Source of the DNA: Deltaproteobacteria bacterium
GTDB lineage: Bacteria; Myxococcota_C; UBA6777
Length of the DNA: 64,000 nt
Direction of reading: 5' to 3'
Assembly: GCA_002731275.1 (NCBI GenBank)
Contig: PCBK01000189.1
Location: 62,001-126,000, forward strand
In this document: in pieces, positions 44,907 to 52,226 of the stretch
Position numbering within the stretch: the first letter of the stretch is position 1
How the letters are laid out: the number at the start of each line of letters is the position of its first letter
The notes under the pieces: generated by a model
Databases searched by the model: none
The model's input: only the letters and a program-made list of their open reading frames with translations
Told to the model about the DNA's origin: nothing
Translations under genes and position numbers: made by a program

Positions 44907-44926
44907 GTGGAGGAGCCTTCCTCCAC
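44907..44926. repeat. Perfect 8-bp hairpin upstream of the FtsW-like gene
   Basis: GTGGAGGA (44907-44914), a 4-base loop, then TCCTCCAC (44919-44926). No T-run follows, so it is not a usual terminator. It lies about 165 bases before the FtsW-like start and may be a leader structure or an operator. Confidence 0.45.
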
Positions 44927-44970
44927 TCTCCCAAAAAGCCCTACCAACATCGACAGAGACACAAGACTTG

Positions 44971-44982
44971 TCAAAATTTTGA
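44971..44982. repeat. 12-bp perfect palindrome TCAAAATTTTGA
   Basis: A gapless palindrome about 110 bases before the FtsW-like start. It could bind a dimeric regulator, but it could also be chance in AT-rich sequence. Confidence 0.3.
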
Positions 44983-45088
44983 TTTCCGCGCCCCACTTGT
45001 CCACACTGACAACGCATGTGCAGCACCAAAGCAGCTGCACACAGACGAAAAAGTGTACACACCATCCTGAGCTGCAGGGATATACAAC

Positions 45089-46324
45089 ATGGAAAAGCAA
45101 AGAAAAGAGATGGCCATTTGGAGTGATCCATGGCTCTTGTTCATCGCGATCGCGCTCGCGCTCCTCGGCGTCGTGATGATCTACTCATCGACGCACAACC
45201 TCGCCCAAGAGCGTATGCACGACGCATACTTCTTCCTCAAGAAACACATGCTCAGTCTATTTGCCGGATGTGTGGCGTTGTATCTCACGACAATCATTCC
45301 TCTCGAAAAAATGCGAATGCTCGTCATCCCCCTGTTGCTCGGTGTCTTTGGGTTGTTGGTGCTCGTCTTGGTGCCAGGCTTTGGTGTCCGGGCTGGCGGC
45401 GCAATCCGCTGGATCAAGATCGCTGGAATCCGGCTTGGACAGCCCGCAGAGCTCGCCAAACTCGCGGTGATCTTTTACCTCGCGAGTTCACTCGCCCGCA
45501 AACAAGATCGCATCGAACACTTTATGGTCGGCTTTGTCCCCAACGTGATCATTGTCGGCGCGATCGTCGGTCTACTCATGTTGCAACCCGACTTTGGCAC
45601 ATCCATGATGCTCTTGACGATCATGGGGATCATGATGTTCGTAGGTCGTGTCCCCATCCAATATCTGCTCGGGAGCGCGATGCTCGCGCTCCCCGCAGTC
45701 TATCTCGCCCTGATCTGGAGCCCCTATCGCTGGAAGCGCATCATGTCCTTCCTCGATCCGATGGCCAAAGAGAACATCCAAGATGGCGCATACCAACTCG
45801 TTCAATCCCTCAAAGCATTCGCAAGTGGCGGTTTATGGGGGCTGGGGGTTGGACATGGCAAACAAAAGCTTGGCTACCTACCAGAAGCCCACACAGACTT
45901 TATCTTCGCTGTGGTCGGAGAAGAACTCGGATTGATCGGTGTGCTGTTTGTCATCGGTGGCATACTCTTCCTGATCTATCGAGGATTCCGTATCTCCCAA
46001 CGCACCCCTGTCCTATTTTACCGCTTCCTCGCGTTGGGCTTAACGTGTATGATCGGTGTGCAGACCCTCATTAACATGGGCGTCGTGATGGGCTCTTTGC
46101 CGACGAAAGGGATGCCTATGCCGTTTATCTCGTTTGCGCGCTCCTCCTTGATCGTCGTCCTCGCAGCCATCGGTGTCTTGCTACAGATCGAATACGACAC
46201 ACAACAAAAACAGCTCAAGCAGTTACTCAGTCAACGTTCAAAAAAGACAGGGCAGACACAAAAGGCCAAGAAACGCGCCCCCAAACAAGCCAACGCAACA
46301 AAAGATCTACGCGCTCCCGCCTAG
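45089..46324 (+). CDS. ftsW: FtsW/RodA/SpoVE-family (SEDS) protein
   Basis: 411 residues with about ten membrane helices. SEDS proteins polymerise lipid II into glycan strands. Family markers include AIRWIKIAGIRLGQPAELAKLAVI, LQPDFGTSMMLL, YQLVQSLKAFASGGLWGLGVGHGKQKLGYLPEAHTDFIFAVVGEELG and, near the end, LPTKGMPMPFISFARSSL. In most FtsW or RodA proteins that last motif ends as ISYGGSS, so this copy departs from the usual core. It is outside any division-and-cell-wall cluster, and no class B penicillin-binding protein is adjacent. A Lys/Gln-rich cytoplasmic tail of about 45 residues follows. FtsW is favoured over RodA on the KLGYLPEAHTDFIFA match. Confidence 0.88.
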   Translation: MEKQRKEMAIWSDPWLLFIAIALALLGVVMIYSSTHNLAQERMHDAYFFLKKHMLSLFAGCVALYLTTIIPLEKMRMLVIPLLLGVFGLLVLVLVPGFGVRAGGAIRWIKIAGIRLGQPAELAKLAVIFYLASSLARKQDRIEHFMVGFVPNVIIVGAIVGLLMLQPDFGTSMMLLTIMGIMMFVGRVPIQYLLGSAMLALPAVYLALIWSPYRWKRIMSFLDPMAKENIQDGAYQLVQSLKAFASGGLWGLGVGHGKQKLGYLPEAHTDFIFAVVGEELGLIGVLFVIGGILFLIYRGFRISQRTPVLFYRFLALGLTCMIGVQTLINMGVVMGSLPTKGMPMPFISFARSSLIVVLAAIGVLLQIEYDTQQKQLKQLLSQRSKKTGQTQKAKKRAPKQANATKDLRAPA

Positions 46325-46436
46325 CCACTCCTCCAAAGCATCCAAGCACCATATCCAACTCCAGACCGCGGCCAAAGAGAAAAGACAGCCCTCTCACCAC
46401 TTGCAGACTTCGCGAGAAGACGCCATAGTCATCCCG

Positions 46437-47699
46437 TCACGTCAACAGCGCCCAGATCCAGAACCCACTTTGCAACACCCCTGCCAACATCAACGACAAC
46501 GCGATCCCAATCCACACGACTCCAAGCACACGGTGATTATCCAGATACCGCCCCAGCTCTTGCGCTGCACGCTTAAAAAACGTCGAAGGACAGTGAATGC
46601 AGATCCGCCCCTCTGTCGTCGCCTGCAAGATCACGATCATCTCATCAACAGAACGAAAGCGTCGCTCTCTCGACTTTTGCAGACCTTCGCGCAAGAAAAA
46701 ACACAGCTCCCTCGGGACGGGGCCTTGGTGAGGATGTGACAAGGACTCCGAATCCACTGCAGGCTCAGAGACAATGCCGTTGAACAACTCCTCAATGGTA
46801 CGTTTGTTCGTGAGATAGTGCTGTAAATTCAAAAACTCAAAGAACACAACACACAAGCTGTACACGTCGCTTCTTTCGTCGAGCTCATCGTTGAGTCCAT
46901 ATGCCTGTTCAGGTGACATATACGCAGGGGTCCCGACGAGCGCGCCCTTCTGGGTCCGAAAGACTCTGTCCTCCCAATCGCCTGAGCAGTTGGATGTATG
47001 GGCAAATGTCTGGGCTGCATTCTTGAGAAATTGTGCGTCGTGTTCAGAAGTCGAAGAAGTCTTGCGGATCTTCTTCGCGGAGCCCCAATCCATGACCATC
47101 ACTTCGCCGTATTGACCAATCATAATGTTATCAGGCTTGAGATCCCGATGGATATAGCCAGCGCGATGGGCAAACGCAACACCACGCAGGATCTCCAGAA
47201 AGATCTGTGTACGTCTCTCAAAAGTATATGTCAGGTGCGCGGCAGGATCGCCATCCTTGAGCTTTTGAATGATCTGTTTGAGCGTCTCCCCTTCGACGTA
47301 CTTCATGGTAAAAAAGTAATCGCCCTCTTCATCCACCCCAACATCGTGGATGGGCACAATATTTGGATGTTCAAGCTGCCCGACAATCTGGACTTCTTCG
47401 ATGAAGCGCATCACCTGCAGATCTTTTTTCTTGTCCTTGCGAATCTTCTTTCTCGCGACGGCCCGACGGATGTCGTTGTCCTGCACCAGATCGACTTCCC
47501 CAATCGCGCCCATCCCAAGAGGCTTCAAACGTTGATAGCGAAGCTGTTGCTCAAACACCAGCTCCGCCTCTCCCTGCTCATTGGCCCGGATCTTCGGAAA
47601 AGTAGACTCTCTATGCAGGACAGCAGTGTCCTGCCCTTCTTCGACAATCGTCGCGAACGGATCTTCTCGCATTGTGTGCTCCACTTCCAAAAATGACAT
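46437..47699 (-). CDS. Membrane-anchored Ser/Thr protein kinase
   Basis: 420 residues. A Hanks-type kinase domain (about 54-375): glycine loop LGMGAIGE (61-68), VARKK with the ATP lysine, Glu of helix C near 101, HRDLKPDN (catalytic D186, N191), and DWG (204-206) in place of DFG, a variant common in bacterial kinases. The activation segment contains a long insertion and ends at GTPAYMSPEQAYGL. One C-terminal membrane helix (about 395-415) leaves almost nothing outside, so there is no extracellular sensor domain. It lies 96 bases downstream of the C13-like peptidase gene on the same strand and is likely cotranscribed. Confidence 0.92.
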   Translation of the reverse strand: MSFLEVEHTMREDPFATIVEEGQDTAVLHRESTFPKIRANEQGEAELVFEQQLRYQRLKPLGMGAIGEVDLVQDNDIRRAVARKKIRKDKKKDLQVMRFIEEVQIVGQLEHPNIVPIHDVGVDEEGDYFFTMKYVEGETLKQIIQKLKDGDPAAHLTYTFERRTQIFLEILRGVAFAHRAGYIHRDLKPDNIMIGQYGEVMVMDWGSAKKIRKTSSTSEHDAQFLKNAAQTFAHTSNCSGDWEDRVFRTQKGALVGTPAYMSPEQAYGLNDELDERSDVYSLCVVFFEFLNLQHYLTNKRTIEELFNGIVSEPAVDSESLSHPHQGPVPRELCFFLREGLQKSRERRFRSVDEMIVILQATTEGRICIHCPSTFFKRAAQELGRYLDNHRVLGVVWIGIALSLMLAGVLQSGFWIWALLT

Positions 47700-47795
47700 G
47701 TGGCAAAAGTATGCCTTGATGCCAACAACGATGCAACACCACGAGTAGATTTCAAGTGATCGGTAGGCTCAGGAAAGAAGCGCTCTACGAAGCGT

Positions 47796-50357
47796 TTAAC
47801 GCAGTAAGAGTCCGCGGATCTGTTTATCGAGTGTAGAGGCGAGTTGGTCAGGCATACGTCGAAAGTGGAGTCTCTGTTTTCCTTTATGATCGAACAAGAT
47901 GAGCTGTGGGATCGTGTCGATCTTGTACCGGCGGCTGTACATCCCTTGTGTATCTCTCGCGACTGTAAAGGGGAAACGCTTGCCCCATCGCGCCAAAAAG
48001 GGTTTTAACTCGGACATATCATCCGTCGTCACAGCGAGGATCCGAAACCCTTTTCGCTCATAACGTTGGTATAACTTCCGAAGCATCGGGACCATCGCCT
48101 TACATCCGGCACACCATGTCGCCCAAAAGAACAACATCGTCGGTCCTTTTGCGTTGGTCACAGACAAGGCTTTGCCATCGATATCCATGAGCGGTGCCAT
48201 CGTCTCGCGTTTTTGAGGAGCATTTGGTCTGGAACGGCGCAAACCAAATACCCGCGTGTTTGGCTCCTGACCGTCGGGCTCCCAATCAGGTCCTCCAGCC
48301 CCTCCTATCGAATCTTGCTGAAGTTTGCGCCGCTTCAGTGTCACTGTGAGCGTTTTGAAGCGCCCTCTTCTGTAAACCATCATGTAATGTTTCTTTTTTG
48401 GAGATGCCATCATGACGCGTTCACGGATCTCATTGCTGAACAGCAACATCCCACCATCAAAAGACACGACGATATCACCAGGTAAGACGCCAGCCTCCTC
48501 AGCCGGTGTATTGGACCCCACTTCGACGACTTGTGAGGCGCCAGGTGCGAGCTTCTCAAATTTGGCGTGCCATCCCTCACGTACTGGTTGAAACACGATC
48601 CCCAACCACGAAGGCATCAACGACTGATCATCCAAGCGACGAAGCTGTGCGTATTGTTTCTGTTTTTGTCGCTGCCTCTCAAGCGCCTTCTTCGAGAGCA
48701 CTCCGTCTGCGAACAATGCGCCCTCTACCGGCTTGTTCCCCAGTGAGGTTTGCTCACATTCAAGCAACGCCTTTAGATCGGCTTTTTGGCTCGCACGACC
48801 GTGCCTCATCATCCAGACACGACCGGCGATACGGATCAACAAAGTGTGCAGACGCAGCAACGCAGCCTCACGGACTTGGAGCTGATACGTCCTCACATCC
48901 AAACGCTGTTTGTGCGTATAAATCGAAGTCAAGCGCTTGTTGATCGCCTTATGTTTGCGCAGGTATCGAATATAAGCGTTGTAAAGGTGTGTGCCGATCT
49001 TGGCTGTTTGCTCATCGAGATCGGGTCTCTTCATCTCTTTCTCGACATCGTGTCCAAGACCTGGATCACGTTGGTAAAAACGAATCAACATGCGCTGTCG
49101 GACCTCGTCATCGAGATTCTTCCAACCTTCGAAGGCGCGAATCGATTGGAGCCGCTTACGGCTCTTTTGAATCGCCTCCCACACAGCGCGTAAAGTCGTG
49201 AGTTGGGGCAAGTCAAAAGAGCGCTGTACACGTTGAAGCAGCGCAATATCAGCGGCGACCAAAGCCGGAGGTTTGGCCCAAATTTTCTTGAGCAGGCTGT
49301 CGACAAAGACATGAAAAGTGGTGTCTTCTTTTTTGGCTGCACGCCTGACAATGTCACGCAAGAAGACATCTGACGTGCGAAGTGGAACATCCGGTGTGCG
49401 ATCCGTGAGCAGTGTCATCTCGTGAGCTTCTACGAATGTCCGGGCGCGCCGCATCGCTCGAATCATCCGATAGGCGTGTCCAACGCGCTCCGCCCGTGCG
49501 GTCTCAGGGAAGCAACCATACGCCTCACGACTCGACAGTGTCGAAAAGAAACCACATCGGTTGCCGTGCACTTTTGTCCCCTCTTCGTAGAGCAGATTGG
49601 CAAATCCACCCGAGTAACACTGCGACATCACACTCACAACGCGCGTCTCTTTCCCCAAAGGCTTCATCATATCGCGCACTTCTTTGACATTCACTTGCTC
49701 CCCCCACAGCTCGATCTTGTTGCCAAGAGGGCCTTTGCCACGTGTCCCATGATCCGTCACAAAGAACATCAACGTCTGTGACTTTTGCCCCTTTGAGGTC
49801 TTCTTCCAATCATGAAACCATTGTGCAAGTGAGCGCTTTTTTGCCGGACGCATAGACATCCCAGGCATGGTCGTATTGACAAGCTTCGATGCGTCCATCA
49901 ATTGCGCTTCTGGCAACCCCTCAAACAGCCAGTCTTTCGGTCTCCTGATCGCGACAAGACGATCTTTCTTTGGTGACGTCCCATCTGTCGAGAAGAGGCT
50001 CATCTCATCGACAGCCAACCCCCGACGTTTGAGGAGCTCTGAGAACATTTGTAAGTGAAGGTGATGTGAGAAGTAATTGCTCTGTGGGTTCCCGCCGCCG
50101 TTGAGCAAGAGGGCGTGCTGCAGGCCAAGTGGTCGATTGACGCGCTTGGTGTAACCTTTTGAGCGAGGATAGCTCTTGGGTGTATGTGTGGTCGGGTTGA
50201 GTGGTTGTGTGCTCTTTGTTGTTTGGCTTGGAGTGTTCGTTTTGTTTGTGCTCGTTTGAAGTGCGAAGAAAACGCCTCCGCCCCCCACACCAATCCCCAG
50301 CAAGAAGATCAAACTCCATTGGAGGAGATGGCTCTTTGGGCCATGTGCTTCTGCCAT
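47796..50357 (-). CDS. Membrane protein joining legumain-like peptidase, PDZ and thioredoxin domains
   Basis: 853 residues from the ATG at 50357 (GGGAG seven bases upstream). One N-terminal membrane helix (about 12-33) and a Thr/Pro linker precede a clan CD cysteine-peptidase domain: ALLLNGGGNPQSNYFSHH, the dyad His203 in FFVTDHGTRG and Cys247 in VMSQCYSGGFA, as in the C13 legumain/GPI8 family. A long helical Arg/Lys-rich region (about 300-600) leads to a PDZ-like domain (NTPAEEAGVLPGDIVVSFDGG, about 640-700) and a C-terminal TlpA-type thioredoxin fold with WATWCAGC, retaining both redox cysteines. All catalytic residues seem intact. The domains are probably on the periplasmic side. The combination is unfamiliar to me. 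It is divergent from the GTPase gene. Confidence 0.85.
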   Translation of the reverse strand: MAEAHGPKSHLLQWSLIFLLGIGVGGGGVFFALQTSTNKTNTPSQTTKSTQPLNPTTHTPKSYPRSKGYTKRVNRPLGLQHALLLNGGGNPQSNYFSHHLHLQMFSELLKRRGLAVDEMSLFSTDGTSPKKDRLVAIRRPKDWLFEGLPEAQLMDASKLVNTTMPGMSMRPAKKRSLAQWFHDWKKTSKGQKSQTLMFFVTDHGTRGKGPLGNKIELWGEQVNVKEVRDMMKPLGKETRVVSVMSQCYSGGFANLLYEEGTKVHGNRCGFFSTLSSREAYGCFPETARAERVGHAYRMIRAMRRARTFVEAHEMTLLTDRTPDVPLRTSDVFLRDIVRRAAKKEDTTFHVFVDSLLKKIWAKPPALVAADIALLQRVQRSFDLPQLTTLRAVWEAIQKSRKRLQSIRAFEGWKNLDDEVRQRMLIRFYQRDPGLGHDVEKEMKRPDLDEQTAKIGTHLYNAYIRYLRKHKAINKRLTSIYTHKQRLDVRTYQLQVREAALLRLHTLLIRIAGRVWMMRHGRASQKADLKALLECEQTSLGNKPVEGALFADGVLSKKALERQRQKQKQYAQLRRLDDQSLMPSWLGIVFQPVREGWHAKFEKLAPGASQVVEVGSNTPAEEAGVLPGDIVVSFDGGMLLFSNEIRERVMMASPKKKHYMMVYRRGRFKTLTVTLKRRKLQQDSIGGAGGPDWEPDGQEPNTRVFGLRRSRPNAPQKRETMAPLMDIDGKALSVTNAKGPTMLFFWATWCAGCKAMVPMLRKLYQRYERKGFRILAVTTDDMSELKPFLARWGKRFPFTVARDTQGMYSRRYKIDTIPQLILFDHKGKQRLHFRRMPDQLASTLDKQIRGLLLR

Positions 50358-50380
50358 ATTGTTGCTCCCTGAATATAGAT

Positions 50381-50396
50381 GTGACACAAAGTGTCA
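50381..50396. promoter_or_regulatory. TGACA-N5-TGTCA palindrome between divergent genes
   Basis: GTGACA-CAAAG-TGTCA: perfect TGACAC/GTGTCA arms around AAA, lying 24 bases before the peptidase start codon and about 250 before the GTPase gene. Its half-sites and their spacing are the same as in the pilA upstream array, so a common or related dimeric regulator is possible. Its closeness to the minus-strand start suggests repression of the peptidase gene. No sigma-54 element was found beside it. Confidence 0.45.
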
Positions 50397-50649
50397 ACGA
50401 CTCGTACAGACGCGATGTTCGTCTTCAAAAACCACTCTCCATCCATGATTATTCCTGGCGACAAATGCAACAAACACACGCACACATAACAGCGCCAGAG
50501 AATGACCGTTGAACACATCATCCCACATCGGCCGATAGGAGAACAGAAAACGGACTTGATTTCTCCTCGCTACTTGCCCTGAATCCATTTCGTGAGAATA
50601 TTCGGGATCACAAGGTCACCCGAAATCATTCAGAACACAGGACGATCCC

Positions 50650-52200
50650 ATGTCTGACAAGAAACAAACTCCCCCCTCTTCGTCTGAACCCACCTCTGAA
50701 AAGGCCGAACAGTCCTTCTCACAATGGATTCAGTCCTTGATCTATACGAAGTCAGCCAAGCAGGACGACCCAAAACAAAGCACACCACCCGAAGAACAAG
50801 ACACCTCCCAAAAACAAGATGCGCCCCCCAAGGAACCAGACACACCGCCCGAAGCGAAGTCTCCAGGAATTTTAGAGCAGGCGCTCTCACCGGAGATGTT
50901 ACATCGTTTCTTGAAACTCTTCATGCCTGATGACCCATTCCAGGCTATCCAAGAAGAGATCAGTAAGCTTCGCAAGGAGTTACCGACACCTTGTATTCAA
51001 CTGCTCGGCGAGCCACAGGTTGGCAAGAGCAGCGTCGTCCGCGCGCTCACCGGTGACACAAACGCCCGCATTGGTCTTGGTGATGGCGTCCCTGTGACAG
51101 AGCGAATCGACGCCTACGCGTTCCCCCCAAACGCCGAGTTACCTCTGTGGATGTTTCTGGACACGCCAGGACTAGGAGCAGAGACAGACGAAGACGAGCA
51201 TGAGTTCAATGCACTGCTACGAGGTGAAGCGACGCTTCCAGATGGAAGCACCCTTCCCCGTCCTCACTTTTTGTTACTCTGTTTGCGCGCAGATGATGAG
51301 GCGCTGCACATTCTCCCTCGCGCAGAGCAAGCCGCCACACAACTCTCAGAAGAAGACGATCCACTTCCCGTCCTCGTCGTGCAGACATGCCTGCACAGGA
51401 TTATGCATCCTCATCCAATGCCATACCCCTTCGGAGAAGATGGTTCACTGCTGCCAGACGATCTGCCTGAGGATGTGAAGAGGCAATTGCAGTACCAACG
51501 CGATGAGGTACACAAACGCATCCCACAAGCGCGCTTTGTCGTCGTTGACATCACTGATGAAGAAGATGAGGTGGGCGATCCATTCTACGGTGCGCCAGCG
51601 CTTTTGGAGGTCACGTATCAGGTCCTTCCGACGACAGTCTCGCAGCTTTTACGAACGACAAGAGAGACCTTTGATACGACCTACCAAGAGTCCGCACAGA
51701 CGATGATCGTCTCATACGCGACGGCAGCTGCGAGCGCAGGAGCACTCCCTCCACCAGTCGGAGACATCGCGACTGTTGGGATCGCGCTCACGCTGCTTCG
51801 ACAGCTCGCGATCTTATACCGCCAACCCTGGGAGCTGCGTACAGTGCTAGAGCTGCTCTCCAGCCTGGGAAGCACGACGATGTTGTGGCTGTTACTTCGT
51901 TACCTCGCGCGTCGCATCCCTGTCCCCGTTCTGATGGCGCCTGTTGGCGCGGCAGGTGCCTTTGTGCTCGTCTTCAGTATTGGACATCTGATGAATTGGT
52001 ACTACCAGCAAGTCCGCAAAGGCCACCACCCCAAAGAGAACGAGATCCGTTCGTATTGGCAGGGACTTGAAAAAGAAGCACAAGAGCAGGTTAAGAAGTT
52101 CATGTCTTCGCTCTGGTCCAATCAGGAAGAAGAGAAGACCCAAGAGGAAGACAAACCAACACAAGAAGCCCTCCCCTCACCCACCAAAAAAAATTCGTAA
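50650..52200 (+). CDS. Membrane-associated GTPase
   Basis: 516 residues. A low-complexity acidic N-terminus (1-75) precedes a TRAFAC-type GTPase domain: G1 GEPQVGKSS (120-128), G2 Thr near 150, G3 DTPG (171-174). The G4 position reads VVQTCLHR rather than T/NKxD, so guanine specificity is uncertain. The second half contains hydrophobic segments resembling the DUF697-type tail seen in YcjF-like and related GTPases (SAGALPPPVGDIATVGIALTLLRQLAILY; VLMAPVGAAGAFVLVFSIGHL) and an acidic C-terminus. AGGA is seven bases before the ATG. The 855-residue partner begins 26 bases downstream. Confidence 0.82.
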   Translation: MSDKKQTPPSSSEPTSEKAEQSFSQWIQSLIYTKSAKQDDPKQSTPPEEQDTSQKQDAPPKEPDTPPEAKSPGILEQALSPEMLHRFLKLFMPDDPFQAIQEEISKLRKELPTPCIQLLGEPQVGKSSVVRALTGDTNARIGLGDGVPVTERIDAYAFPPNAELPLWMFLDTPGLGAETDEDEHEFNALLRGEATLPDGSTLPRPHFLLLCLRADDEALHILPRAEQAATQLSEEDDPLPVLVVQTCLHRIMHPHPMPYPFGEDGSLLPDDLPEDVKRQLQYQRDEVHKRIPQARFVVVDITDEEDEVGDPFYGAPALLEVTYQVLPTTVSQLLRTTRETFDTTYQESAQTMIVSYATAAASAGALPPPVGDIATVGIALTLLRQLAILYRQPWELRTVLELLSSLGSTTMLWLLLRYLARRIPVPVLMAPVGAAGAFVLVFSIGHLMNWYYQQVRKGHHPKENEIRSYWQGLEKEAQEQVKKFMSSLWSNQEEEKTQEEDKPTQEALPSPTKKNS

Positions 52201-52226
52201 GGCTCACACAAAAGGAGAATGGATAG

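Larger units (their letters stand above)
44456..45088. other. Long intergenic region between divergent genes
   Basis: About 630 bases, AT-richer than the coding regions around it. It contains the candidate minus-strand promoter, an 8-bp hairpin (44907-44926) and a 12-bp palindrome (44971-44982). An 87-codon open frame in the middle has no ribosome site and is not called. Confidence 0.5.

Noticed and set aside
45130..46074. 314-codon frame inside ftsW in another phase
   Set aside because: Arg/His-rich translation without family features; produced by codon bias of the real SEDS gene.
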